Assembly: GCF_021458635.1 (NCBI RefSeq)
Contig: NZ_JAIRDQ010000009.1
Coordinates: forward strand, 1 to 64,000
Direction: 5' to 3'
Length of the DNA stretch: 64,000 nt
Source of the DNA: Bradyrhizobium monzae
GTDB taxonomy: Bacteria; Pseudomonadota; Alphaproteobacteria; Rhizobiales; Xanthobacteraceae
Below are positions 26,960 to 35,611 of this stretch, in pieces. The notes under the pieces are model-generated. The model was not told the origin of the DNA and searched no databases. It saw only the letters and a program-made list of their open reading frames with translations. The position numbers and the translations under genes were made by a program. Positions within the stretch are counted from its first letter, which is position 1, and each line of letters begins with the position of its first letter.

Positions 26960-28100
26960 GGAAGCCTTTGGCGTCTACGTGCACTGGCCGTTCTGCCTGT
27001 CGAAGTGCCCCTATTGCGACTTCAACAGCCATGTCCGCCACGCCGCGATCGACGAGGCGCGCTTTGCATCCGCCTTCGCCCGCGAGATCGAAACGACGGC
27101 CCAGCGCTCGCCCGGCCGCGAGGTCACCTCGATCTTCCTCGGCGGCGGCACGCCGTCGCTGATGCAGCCGGCAACCGTTGGCGCCGTGCTCGACGCGATC
27201 GGCAAGCACTGGAAAGTTGCCAGCGACGTCGAAGTGACGCTCGAGGCAAATCCGACCAGTGTCGAAGCTACGCGCTTCGCCGGTTATCGCACCGCCGGCG
27301 TCAACCGCGTCTCGCTCGGCGTGCAGGCGCTCGACGATGCCTCGCTGAAAGCGCTGGGCCGCATGCACAGCGCGCGCGAGGCGCTCGACGCCGTCGCGAT
27401 CGCGCGCCGCTCATTCGACCGCTACTCGTTCGACCTGATCTATGCCCGTCCCGACCAGACGCCGGCGATGTGGGCCGATGAACTGCGTCTCGCAATCGAC
27501 GAAGCGGCGGAGCATCTGTCGCTCTATCAATTGACGATCGAAGAAGGCACGCCGTTCTTCGGCCTGCACCAGGCCGGGAAACTGAAGACGCCGGACGAAG
27601 CCGTCGCGCGCGCGCTTTACGACGTGACGCAGGAGACCTGCGACAAGCTTGGCCTGCCCGCTTACGAGATTTCCAACCACGCGCGGCACGGTGCCGAGTG
27701 CCGGCACAATCTGGTCTACTGGCGCGGCGAAGAATATGCCGGCATCGGCCCCGGCGCGCATGGCCGCCTCGACATCGACGGCGTGCGCCATGCCACCGCC
27801 ACCGAGAAGCGCCCCGAAGCCTGGCTGATGCGCGTCGAAAGCAGCGGCCACGGCGTGGTCACCGACGATCTCCTCAACAGCGAAGAGCGCGCCGACGAAT
27901 TTTTGCTGATGGGACTGCGCTTGGCCGAAGGTATCGACCCCGAGCGCTACAGGGCGCTGTCGGGCCGCTCGCTCGACCCCAAGCGCATCACGCTCTTGCG
28001 TGAGGAAGGCGCGATCACGGTGGATGCAACAGGCCGTTTGCGCGTGACGAGCAGCGGATTCCCGGTGCTCGATGCCGTAGTCGCAGATCTCGCGGCGTAA
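26946..28100 (+). CDS. hemW: Radical-SAM heme chaperone HemW
   Basis: A 384-residue radical-SAM protein of the HemN/HemW family. The FeS cysteines lie in FCLSKCPYCDFNSH (C-x3-C-x2-C), with the SAM-contacting GGGTPSL after it and a C-terminal HemN domain. It lacks the extra N-terminal features of oxygen-independent coproporphyrinogen oxidase HemN and starts at the motif, which favours HemW, a heme-insertion chaperone. Start is a TTG overlapping rdgB by 14 bases, implying coupled translation. Its stop lies inside a perfect palindrome (28095-28116). Confidence 0.9.
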   Translation: MSRAKEAFGVYVHWPFCLSKCPYCDFNSHVRHAAIDEARFASAFAREIETTAQRSPGREVTSIFLGGGTPSLMQPATVGAVLDAIGKHWKVASDVEVTLEANPTSVEATRFAGYRTAGVNRVSLGVQALDDASLKALGRMHSAREALDAVAIARRSFDRYSFDLIYARPDQTPAMWADELRLAIDEAAEHLSLYQLTIEEGTPFFGLHQAGKLKTPDEAVARALYDVTQETCDKLGLPAYEISNHARHGAECRHNLVYWRGEEYAGIGPGAHGRLDIDGVRHATATEKRPEAWLMRVESSGHGVVTDDLLNSEERADEFLLMGLRLAEGIDPERYRALSGRSLDPKRITLLREEGAITVDATGRLRVTSSGFPVLDAVVADLAA

Positions 28101-28116
28101 CGAGAACTCGTTACGC
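28095..28116. terminator. Perfect palindrome spanning both convergent stop codons
   Basis: GCGTAACGAG-AA-CTCGTTACGC: 10-bp arms and a 2-base centre. The left TAA is the hemW stop, the mirrored TTA is the stop of the convergent lipoprotein gene, which are only 10 bp apart. A bidirectional 3'-end hairpin is the likely role; no T-tract follows. Confidence 0.55.
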
Positions 28117-29346
28117 GCCAAAGCTCTTCGGCGAACCCGCCACCGCGACACCGCCACCCGTCGTGACCTTCATCACCGCGAGCCCGCGTTCATTGGTGCC
28201 GTCGGCGCGGAAGCGGAACAGGCCGTCGATGCCGGCGAAGCCCGACGGGTTGGTGAGCACGTCCGACGAGAAGCGCGTGGTGCCCTGCGTGCGCGCGAGC
28301 GCTGCCACGAGCGCGACTGCGTCATAGGCGAGCGTTGCGGTGCGGATCGGATCGGCGCCGTATTTGGTGCGGTAACGGCCGGAGAAGGCGCGGAAGCCGG
28401 CTGGATCCGGCGCGGCATAGAGGCCGCCTTGCAAGCTTGGGCTGGCATAGACACGCGGGCTGTCCCACAGGCCAGTGCCGAGCAGCTGGATGTTGCGCAA
28501 ATTCGCGCCCGCTGCGGTCAACGCATCCGCGACCGAGACGACGGCATCGCCGTCATCGGCAATGAACAGCGCATCCGCACTGCCGAGTTGCTGCGCTACG
28601 TTGCGCGCCGCCGTCGCGCGGTCGGCGCCGTATTTCTCGAACGCGACGATGCGTCCGCCGCGCCGGGGCACCGCGGCCTTCACCGCGGCTTCGACGACAT
28701 TGCCGTATGCATTGTCAGGCACGAGCACGGCGACGGAGCGTTTTCCGATGCTGGCGGAATATTCGACGATACGATTGACGTCGGACTCCGGCAGGAAGCT
28801 CAGCAGGTAGACACCGCGGCCGGCGATGCTCGAATCGGTCGAGAACGCCATCACCGAGATGCCGCGCGTCCGCGCGACCTGGGCCACGGCCGGGACCGAC
28901 TGCGCGAACAGCGGCCCCAGAATGATCTCGGCGCCTTCGTCGACCGCCTGCTGCGCGCCGGCTTGCGCGCCCTGCGGGCTGCCATTGTCGTCCTTGATCA
29001 GCAGCTGGATGTTCGGGTTCTGGAACTCGGCCAGCGCCATCTCGGCGGCGTTGCGCATGGATTGCGCGGCGAGCCCGGCATTGCCGGCGGCCGAGAGCGG
29101 CAGGATCACGGCAACCTTCACGCCGCCGGTGCCGGCGGTGGTCGCCTGCTGCGGCGGGCCGGCCGGCTGGGCCGGGGTCGGTGAGGAACTTGAGAACGGA
29201 TTGGAAAACTGGCTGAGGCTCTGCTGCACGCCGGCGCAGGCCGACAGCAAGGGCGTGCCGAGCAGCAGACCAAGCGCACTCCGCCGGGTCGCCCTTGTTA
29301 ATCGGGGGCCCTGTACGGGAGACTTCGGATCACGAGGGCCGACCAT
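28111..29346 (-). CDS. Penicillin-binding protein activator-like lipoprotein (LpoA-like)
   Basis: A 411-residue lipoprotein with a periplasmic ligand-binding (type 1) fold. The signal ends in the lipobox LLSAC (Cys37) after a twin-arginine-like TRATRRSALGLLLG. A Ser/Pro/Gln-rich linker (to about residue 80) leads to VKVAVILPLSAAGNAGLAAQSM and GAEIILGPLFAQSVPAVAQVA, typical of the family that includes E. coli LpoA's C-domain and amino-acid-binding receptors. In alphaproteobacteria this gene often flanks rsmI-yraN-gshB, as here, which supports the LpoA-like assignment. A role in peptidoglycan synthase activation is inferred, not shown. Confidence 0.82.
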   Translation of the reverse strand: MVGPRDPKSPVQGPRLTRATRRSALGLLLGTPLLSACAGVQQSLSQFSNPFSSSSPTPAQPAGPPQQATTAGTGGVKVAVILPLSAAGNAGLAAQSMRNAAEMALAEFQNPNIQLLIKDDNGSPQGAQAGAQQAVDEGAEIILGPLFAQSVPAVAQVARTRGISVMAFSTDSSIAGRGVYLLSFLPESDVNRIVEYSASIGKRSVAVLVPDNAYGNVVEAAVKAAVPRRGGRIVAFEKYGADRATAARNVAQQLGSADALFIADDGDAVVSVADALTAAGANLRNIQLLGTGLWDSPRVYASPSLQGGLYAAPDPAGFRAFSGRYRTKYGADPIRTATLAYDAVALVAALARTQGTTRFSSDVLTNPSGFAGIDGLFRFRADGTNERGLAVMKVTTGGGVAVAGSPKSFGA

Positions 29347-29689
29347 GGCAACTCTTCTTCTGATCTTCCGTTGCCGGCCGATCACAGCAAATCTTGCCGC
29401 GACAGAAGCCGCGGATTCAGGCATATTGTCGGTAAATAGTTAACCAAAACAAAAGGATAACGACCACTTAACGCAGCTACCCTTCACGTCATGGTTGGCT
29501 GTCCACCGTCCGTCACTCGAGCATCAAGGCGGTGTTTCCGCCGCGAATATGGCGCTGACGCTTACTTCCCTAAAGAATGTGATGCCGGATGGATCACATT
29601 CCAGTCCTTCCTCGCCCCTTCCCCCCGGTACGATCTTTTTCAAGGGACCGGTTCCCAGCCCCAGGGATCATGCCTAAGTTCGATTCATT
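29347..29689. promoter_or_regulatory. Divergent intergenic region lipoprotein/rsmI
   Basis: 343 bp with no gene. AT-richer core around 29430-29470. Holds an inverted repeat AATGTGAT-N9-ATCACATT at 29576-29600, about 90 bp upstream of rsmI. Must contain promoters in both directions; none could be assigned firmly. Confidence 0.4.
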
Positions 29690-30640
29690 ATGCGCGCAAA
29701 GCCGGCCCCGATAAATACGACTGAAGCTACGGACGCCGCCCCGCGCGGTTTCTCGATCGACGCCCATCGGTTCGCGGTGCCGAAGCCGGCGGCCGGCCTC
29801 TATCTGGTCGCGACCCCGATCGGCAATCTCGGCGACATCACCCTGCGCGCGCTGCAGACGCTGGCCGGGGTCGACGTCATCGCCTGCGAGGACACCCGCA
29901 TCACGCGGCGCCTGACCGAACGCTACGACATCTCGGCGCAGCTCAAGCAATATCATGAGCACAATGCCGAGGCCGCCCGCCCAAAGATCCTGGAGGCGCT
30001 TGCCGCAGGCGGTTCGGTCGCGCTGGTATCGGACGCCGGCACGCCGCTGATCTCAGATCCCGGTTACAAGCTGGTGCGCGAGGTCTGCGCCGCCGGCCAT
30101 GCGGTCTATGCACTGCCGGGCCCGTCCTCCGTGCTGGCGGCGCTGTCGGTTGCGGCACTGCCGACCGACCGCTTCTTCTTCGAGGGCTTTTTGCCGGCGA
30201 AATCCGCCGCGCGGCGGTCGCGCCTGGCCGAGCTCGCCCGCATCGATGCGACGCTGGTGATGTTCGAATCCGGCAACCGGGTGCAGGACACACTTGCCGA
30301 GCTCGCCGAGATCATGGGCACGCGCGAGGCCGCAATCTGCCGCGAGCTGACAAAACTGCATGAGGAGATTTCGCGCGCGAAGCTCGACGAGCTGGCGCGC
30401 GAGGCAGACACGCTGGAGACACGCGGCGAATTCGTGCTGGTGATCGCTCCGCCTGCCGCGGATGCAGACGTGCTGACAGCGGATGCGCTGGACGATCTCC
30501 TGCGCGATCAGCTCGCCTCGCACAGCGTCAAGGACGCCGTCGCGCATGCGGTCGCGCTCTCCGGCCGGCCCCGCCGCGAGGTCTATGCCCGCGCGCTCGA
30601 GCTCGCAAAAGATTTGCGGGGCGGCGATGGCGAAGACTAA
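29690..30640 (+). CDS. rsmI: 16S rRNA (cytidine1402-2'-O)-methyltransferase
   Basis: A 316-residue SAM-dependent methyltransferase of the tetrapyrrole-methylase fold that modifies C1402 in the ribosomal decoding centre. Seen: GLYLVATPIGNLGDITLRA, ACEDTRITRRL, LVSDAGTPLISDPGYKLV, ALPGPSSVLAALSVA and FFFEGFLPAKSAAR, all family blocks in order. An N-terminal extension of about 30 residues precedes them. Its end overlaps yraN by 14 bases. Confidence 0.97.
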   Translation: MRAKPAPINTTEATDAAPRGFSIDAHRFAVPKPAAGLYLVATPIGNLGDITLRALQTLAGVDVIACEDTRITRRLTERYDISAQLKQYHEHNAEAARPKILEALAAGGSVALVSDAGTPLISDPGYKLVREVCAAGHAVYALPGPSSVLAALSVAALPTDRFFFEGFLPAKSAARRSRLAELARIDATLVMFESGNRVQDTLAELAEIMGTREAAICRELTKLHEEISRAKLDELAREADTLETRGEFVLVIAPPAADADVLTADALDDLLRDQLASHSVKDAVAHAVALSGRPRREVYARALELAKDLRGGDGED

Positions 30641-31052
30641 GGGCGTCCAGGAACCCAAGCCAGAACCGCAACAGGAACCGAAGATCGCCTCGCCCGAGCG
30701 CGTCGCCGCGTTCCGCACCGGCATCTCGGCCGAGAGCCGCGCCGCGGCTTTCCTGATAGCGAAGGGCTATCGCATTCTGGCCAAGCGCTACCGCACACCG
30801 CATGGCGAGATCGATCTGGTGGCGCGGCGTCGCAACCTGATCGCATTCGTCGAGGTCAAGGCGCGTGCCAGCCTCGATGAGGCCGCCTACGCGGTGACGC
30901 AGCGCCAGCAGCGGCGCATCATCGACGCCGCGCAGGGCTGGCTGGCCACGCATCCCGAGCATGCGGAATTCGAATTGCGATTCGACGCGATGCTGATTGC
31001 GCCGCGATCACTTCCACGCCATGTGTTGGCGGCATTCGACGCCTCGACCTGA
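30627..31052 (+). CDS. yraN: UPF0102 family nuclease-like protein YraN
   Basis: A 141-residue protein of the UPF0102/YraN family with a restriction-endonuclease-like core: SAESRAAAFLIAKGYRILAKR, then HGEIDLVARRRNLIAFVEVKAR containing the E-x-D ... E-V-K catalytic pattern. Biochemical role is not established, though the gene is almost always next to rsmI. It overlaps rsmI by 14 bases and is followed by gshB 10 bp later. N-terminal 25 residues are charged and low in complexity. Confidence 0.92.
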   Translation: MAKTKGVQEPKPEPQQEPKIASPERVAAFRTGISAESRAAAFLIAKGYRILAKRYRTPHGEIDLVARRRNLIAFVEVKARASLDEAAYAVTQRQQRRIIDAAQGWLATHPEHAEFELRFDAMLIAPRSLPRHVLAAFDAST

Positions 31053-31062
31053 AAGGCAGACC

Positions 31063-32007
31063 ATGAAACTGAACGTCGCCGTCCAGATGGACCCCATCGC
31101 CCGCATCAACATCAAGGGCGACTCCACCTTTGCGCTGCTTCTGGAGGCACAGAAGCGCGGCCACGGCCTGTCCTATTACACGCCCGACAAGCTCTCGATG
31201 GTCGGCGACGAGATCGTCGCGCCGGTCCAGCTCCTGACCGTGCGCGACGAGCCCGGCGATCATTTCACCCTCGGCGAGCCCAGGCGCGAGGCGCTGAACG
31301 GCTTCGACGTGGTGCTGCTGCGCCAGGATCCGCCGTTCGATCTTGCCTACATCACTTCGACGCATCTGCTCGAGCGCATTCACCCGAAGACGCTGGTCGT
31401 CAACGATCCCGCTGCGGTGCGCAACGCGCCCGAGAAGCTGTTCGTGATGAATTTTCCGCAGCTGATGCCGCCGACCCTGATCTCGCGCGACCTGGATGAG
31501 ATCAACGCATTCCGCGACAAGCACGGTGCCGTCGTGATGAAGCCGCTGCACGGCCATGGCGGCGCCGCGGTATTCCGCGTGATGCCGCAGGACATGAATT
31601 TCGGCTCGCTGTTCGACATGTTCTCGGTCACCTTCAAGGAGGCCTGGGTGATCCAGCAGTTCATCCCCGAGGTGAAGCTCGGCGACAAGCGCATCATCCT
31701 GGTCAATGGCGAGTTCGCAGGCGCCGTGAACCGCGTGCCGGCCGCCGACGACCTCCGCTCCAACATGGTGCGCGGCGGCGCGGCAAAGGAGACCGAGCTG
31801 ACCCCGCGCGAGCGCGAGATCTGCGCCACCGTCGGCCCGGCACTGCGCGAGCGCGGCCTGCTGTTCGTCGGCATCGACGTCATCAACGGCAACCTCACCG
31901 AGATCAACGTGACCTCGCCCACCGGCATCCGTGCCATCGCACGGCTCGGCGGCCCGGACGTTGCGGCCAAAATCTGGGACGTGATCGAACAGAAGCGGGC
32001 GAAGTAG
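31063..32007 (+). CDS. gshB: Glutathione synthetase
   Basis: A 314-residue ATP-grasp ligase joining glycine to gamma-glutamylcysteine. Seen: LNVAVQMDPIARINIKGDST opening, LLRQDPPFDLAYITSTHLLE, the glycine-rich ATP loop MKPLHGHGGAAVFRV, and GIDVINGNLTEINVTSPTG at the metal site. Normal length. The ATG at 31063 follows AAAGGCAGACC. Third gene of the rsmI-yraN-gshB operon. Confidence 0.97.
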   Translation: MKLNVAVQMDPIARINIKGDSTFALLLEAQKRGHGLSYYTPDKLSMVGDEIVAPVQLLTVRDEPGDHFTLGEPRREALNGFDVVLLRQDPPFDLAYITSTHLLERIHPKTLVVNDPAAVRNAPEKLFVMNFPQLMPPTLISRDLDEINAFRDKHGAVVMKPLHGHGGAAVFRVMPQDMNFGSLFDMFSVTFKEAWVIQQFIPEVKLGDKRIILVNGEFAGAVNRVPAADDLRSNMVRGGAAKETELTPREREICATVGPALRERGLLFVGIDVINGNLTEINVTSPTGIRAIARLGGPDVAAKIWDVIEQKRAK

Positions 32008-32475
32008 TCTTCGCAGCTCGGCGCACCAATCTATAACCGTCACCCCCGCGCAACGGCGAAGCCGCTGTCGCTGGAGGTGGCCGCTTCTTCAGCGGCCCTC
32101 GAAGGGCGACGGCCCGGCTGGTGGCGACGTCGAGGCATCGGGGCCGTGCATCCTTCGAGGCTCGCAGGAGCTCGCACCTCAGGATGACGGGCCACCAACA
32201 TCGTTTCGGACGGCGCTCCTAACGTCCCGCGCGCCACTAACCACCCATTCACCATGACGCCGCGCGCCTCATGCGAACGCATGAGCGCGCGTGCGTGAAT
32301 CTACGGGCTCACCGGCCGCGCGGCTAACGCGGCATTCACCATCTGCCCAAAACGCGCGCCGTCACTGACCATCACACTCGGCCTCGCAACACCCCTTATA
32401 CCTTTACTCCCTACTCATCGATGCGGGGGAACCCGCCACGTGCGGTTCGAGTGCCCCGCGTAAGAGTAGAAGCGT
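32008..32475. repeat. 468-bp intergenic region with imperfect inverted repeats
   Basis: No gene. From about 32038 to 32192 it carries repeat-like sequence that starts GTCACCCCCGC and ends CCTCAGGATGACGGG. CATCCTTCGAGG (32149-32160) is partly mirrored by CCTCAGGATG, a word pair seen in dispersed repeats of related genomes. The last 80 bp before cpaB are freer of repeats and should hold the pilus promoter. Confidence 0.5.
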
Positions 32476-33297
32476 ATGAACACCGCACGCATTGTCGTTC
32501 TCGTCATCGCGCTGGGCGCCGGCGGCGTCGCTGCGTATCTGGCGAGCGGCTACGACAACAAGTCCGCGCCCGCGCTCCCGGTGGCCGAGAAGCTGCCGAC
32601 GGTCGAGGTGCTCGTCGCCAAATCCGACATTCAGCTCGGCCAGGCCGTGAAGGCCGAAGATCTGCAATGGCAGACCTGGCCGCAATCGACTGCAAGCAGC
32701 GCCTTTATCCGCCGCGACAGCAGGCCCGACGCACAGACCCAGATCGCCGGCTCGATCGCGCGCGTACCCCTGATGCAGGGCGAGCCGATCCGCGAGCAGA
32801 AGCTGGTAAGGGCGGACGGCTCCGGCTTCATGGCCGCGATCCTGCCGTCCGGCATGCGCGCCGTGTCCACCGAGATCTCGGCCGAGACCGCCGCCGGCGG
32901 CTTCATCCTGCCGAACGACCACGTCGACATCGTCCTGACGCGACGCCTGAAGAATCCCGACGGCGCCAACGGCTCGACCGGCGGCAATGACCTGATCCTG
33001 TCAGAGGTCATCCTGACCAATATCCGCGTGCTCGCCATCGACCAGGCGCCGAAGGAAAAGGACGGCCAGAACGCCGTGGTCGGCAAGACAGTCACGCTCG
33101 AGCTCAGGCCCGATCAGGTCGCGACGCTCTCGGCCTCGCGCCAGGGCGGCTCGCTGACACTCGCACTGCGCAGCATCGCCGATGCCAGCGCCTCCGACGG
33201 TGGGCCGGAGGACCAGGCGCTCAAGCAGCGGCAGAGCAGCGGCGTGAACGTGATCCGCTACGGCGTGCAAACGCGACAAATGACGTCACAGAAGTGA
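32476..33297 (+). CDS. cpaB: Flp pilus assembly protein CpaB (RcpC)
   Basis: A 273-residue periplasmic protein of the Flp/Tad pilus machine, with an N-terminal membrane anchor (IVVLVIALGAGGVAAYLASG), a SAF domain (VLVAKSDIQLGQAVKAEDLQW) and the CpaB/RcpC domain (GMRAVSTEISAETAAGGFILP, NDHVDIVLTRR). It links the inner-membrane platform to the secretin. ATG 32476 has AGAGTAGAAGCGT in front. First of a four-gene run cpaBCDE. Confidence 0.95.
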   Translation: MNTARIVVLVIALGAGGVAAYLASGYDNKSAPALPVAEKLPTVEVLVAKSDIQLGQAVKAEDLQWQTWPQSTASSAFIRRDSRPDAQTQIAGSIARVPLMQGEPIREQKLVRADGSGFMAAILPSGMRAVSTEISAETAAGGFILPNDHVDIVLTRRLKNPDGANGSTGGNDLILSEVILTNIRVLAIDQAPKEKDGQNAVVGKTVTLELRPDQVATLSASRQGGSLTLALRSIADASASDGGPEDQALKQRQSSGVNVIRYGVQTRQMTSQK

Positions 33298-33304
33298 TGG
33301 GGAC

Positions 33305-34825
33305 ATGATGAACTACGGGGGCAATCGGATGGGCCTGCGCATTCGGGGGAAGCGCGCCGGCTCGTTCTGGGCAGGGGCAATGCTGATACTGGGGCTGGTC
33401 GCAGCCCCCGATCTCGTCCGCGCTGCGGATGCGCCGGTCGGAGACCAGGCGCCGATGCAGGCGCCGGATCTCGGCGTGTCGCCGGTCGCGACCATCGCGC
33501 CGGCGCGGACGCGTTCGCTGTCGCTCGGCGTCGGCAAGTCGGTCGTCATCGACCTGCCGCGCGAGGTCAAGGACGTGCTGGTGGCAGATCCCAAGATCGC
33601 CAATGCGGTGATCCGCTCGGCGCAGCGCGCCTACATCATCGGCGGCCAGGTCGGCCAGACCAACGTGGTGTTCTTCACCGCCGACGGCCAGCAAGTTGCG
33701 TCCTACGACATCGCGGTCAAGCGCGACCTCAACGGCATGCGCACGGCGCTGCGCTCATCGCTGCCGGGTGTGCAGATCGAGGGCGTCGGCGACAGCGTGA
33801 TGCTCACCGGCTCGGTGTCGAGCCCGGTCGAGGCCCAGCAGGCCGGCGACGTCGCCGCCAAGCTCGTCGGCGGCGCCGACAAGGTCGTCAACAACATCGT
33901 CGTGCGCGGCCGCGACCAGGTGATGCTGAAGGTCGTCGTCGGCGAAGTCCGCCGCGACATCGTCAAGCAATTGGGCGTCGATCTCAGCGCCAGCCTGAAT
34001 GCCGGCACCGCGGTGGTGAATTTCAACAATTCCAACCCGTTCTCGGCCAGCGGCGGACCGCTGGTCAGCGGCAACGGGCTCGGGGTTGCCGGCCTCGCCA
34101 AGGGCGTTGCCACCGTCAGCGCCACGATGCGCGCGATGGAAACCGCCGGCGTGATGCGCACCCTGGCCGAGCCGAGCCTGACGGCGATCTCCGGTGAATC
34201 GGCGACCTTCATCGCCGGCGGCGAATTTCCAATTCCCGGGGGCTATTCCTGCGATCCGACCACGCATGTCTGTACCACCCAGATCGTCTACAAGAAGTTC
34301 GGCATCTCCCTGAACTTCACCCCGGTCGTGCTGAGCGAAGGCCGGATCAGCCTGCGGGTGATGACAGAGGTCTCCGAGCTATCGAACCAGAACGCCATCA
34401 CGGTGTCGCAGGCGCTGTCCGCGAGCACGACCAACTCGATCACCATCCCCTCGGTCCAGACCCGTCGCGCCGAGACGACGCTGGAAATTCCCTCGGGCGG
34501 CTCGATGGCGATGGCCGGCCTGATCCAGCAGCAGACCAAGCAGGCCGTCAACGGCCTGCCCGGCCTCGACCAGGTGCCGATCCTCGGCGCGCTGTTCCGC
34601 AGCCAGGACTTCGTCAACAACGAGACCGAGCTGATGGTGATCGTGACACCCTATGTGGTGCGCGCGGTGGCCCAGAAGGAATTGTCGCGGCCCGATGACG
34701 GCTTCGCGCCGTCCTCGGATGCGCAGTCCGCGCTGCTCGGCCGCATGAACCGCCTCTACGGCATCGCACGCCGGGTCGATCCGATCGACGGCAATGCCGG
34801 TGATTTCGGCTTCATCATCGACTGA
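33305..34825 (+). CDS. cpaC: Flp pilus secretin CpaC (RcpA)
   Basis: A 506-residue outer-membrane secretin. Signal peptide in residues about 15-42 (ends in LVRAADA); N-terminal pilus-assembly domain SLSLGVGKSVVIDLPREV and VADPKIANAVIRSAQRAYII; BON-like SVSSPVEAQQAGDVAAKLVG; and the C-terminal secretin core with AGGEFPIPGG, VSELSNQNAI, RRAETTLEIPSGGSMAMAGL and VTPYVVR. It forms the exit channel for the Flp fibre. 7 bp behind cpaB. Confidence 0.96.
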   Translation: MMNYGGNRMGLRIRGKRAGSFWAGAMLILGLVAAPDLVRAADAPVGDQAPMQAPDLGVSPVATIAPARTRSLSLGVGKSVVIDLPREVKDVLVADPKIANAVIRSAQRAYIIGGQVGQTNVVFFTADGQQVASYDIAVKRDLNGMRTALRSSLPGVQIEGVGDSVMLTGSVSSPVEAQQAGDVAAKLVGGADKVVNNIVVRGRDQVMLKVVVGEVRRDIVKQLGVDLSASLNAGTAVVNFNNSNPFSASGGPLVSGNGLGVAGLAKGVATVSATMRAMETAGVMRTLAEPSLTAISGESATFIAGGEFPIPGGYSCDPTTHVCTTQIVYKKFGISLNFTPVVLSEGRISLRVMTEVSELSNQNAITVSQALSASTTNSITIPSVQTRRAETTLEIPSGGSMAMAGLIQQQTKQAVNGLPGLDQVPILGALFRSQDFVNNETELMVIVTPYVVRAVAQKELSRPDDGFAPSSDAQSALLGRMNRLYGIARRVDPIDGNAGDFGFIID

Positions 34826-34876
34826 CACCAACGGTTTGGGGACCGGGGCAAGATTCGGGCAAGAGGGGACCACGCG

Positions 34877-35611
34877 ATGACGAAGACAAATGATCGACGT
34901 CGCAATTTGCGCATCGCGCTCGCGCTGGCGGGGCTCTCCGTCATGCTGGGAGCCTGCAACACCACGGGCGACGTCGTCACCACCCAGACGGTGCCGACCG
35001 ATTACCGCATGCGTCACCCGATCGCGGTGCAGGAAGGCAAGCGCTCGATCGTGATCTTCGTCGGCAAGGCGCGCGGCGGACTCTCGGCCGCGCAGCACGC
35101 CGACGTGATGGGCATTGCCCAGGACTGGGTGCGCGAAGGCACCGGCTCCGTCGTCGTCGACGTGCCCATCGACACCGCGAATTCGCGCGCGGCTGCTGCG
35201 ACCTATCGCGAGATCCGCGCCGTGCTGGGCTCGGGCGGCGTGCCGTCGCGCGCCATCGTCCAGCATCCCTATCGGCCCGAAGATCCCGCCCTGCTGCCGA
35301 CCATCCGGCTGAGCTATTCCAAGATCGCCGCGGTCGCCGGCCCCTGCGGGCTGTGGCCCGAGGACGTGGGACCGTCGATCCTCGACCCCGGCTACAACGA
35401 GAACCAGCCCTATTTCAATCTCGGCTGCGCCACCCAGCGCAATCTTGCCGCGATGATCGACAACCCCGCCGACCTCGAGCAGCCGCGCGCGGAGACGCCA
35501 GCCTATACCGCACGGCGCGACATCGCCTTCGACCGCTACCGCAAGGGCACGGCCACGGCGACCGCATATCCCGAGGCTGACAAGGCCAAACTCAGCGATA
35601 CAGGCAAATGA
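34877..35611 (+). CDS. cpaD: CpaD family pilus lipoprotein
   Basis: A 244-residue lipoprotein (lipobox LGAC, Cys27) of the CpaD family, thought to help place the secretin in the outer membrane. Seen: DYRMRHPIAVQEGKRSIVIFVG and the C-terminal NLGCATQRNLAAMIDNPADL, which is the family hallmark. Stop overlaps the cpaE start by 4 bases (ATGA), giving coupled translation. Confidence 0.94.
   Translation: MTKTNDRRRNLRIALALAGLSVMLGACNTTGDVVTTQTVPTDYRMRHPIAVQEGKRSIVIFVGKARGGLSAAQHADVMGIAQDWVREGTGSVVVDVPIDTANSRAAAATYREIRAVLGSGGVPSRAIVQHPYRPEDPALLPTIRLSYSKIAAVAGPCGLWPEDVGPSILDPGYNENQPYFNLGCATQRNLAAMIDNPADLEQPRAETPAYTARRDIAFDRYRKGTATATAYPEADKAKLSDTGK

Noticed and set aside
29576..29600. CRP/FNR-type box
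   Set aside because: TGTGA and TCACA are present but 11 bases apart instead of 6, so it does not fit the CRP or FNR spacing.
32008..32475. A small gene for the Flp pilin before cpaB
   Set aside because: No short frame with a prepilin signal (G-x4-E-Y followed by a hydrophobic helix) was found; the region is repeat-like.
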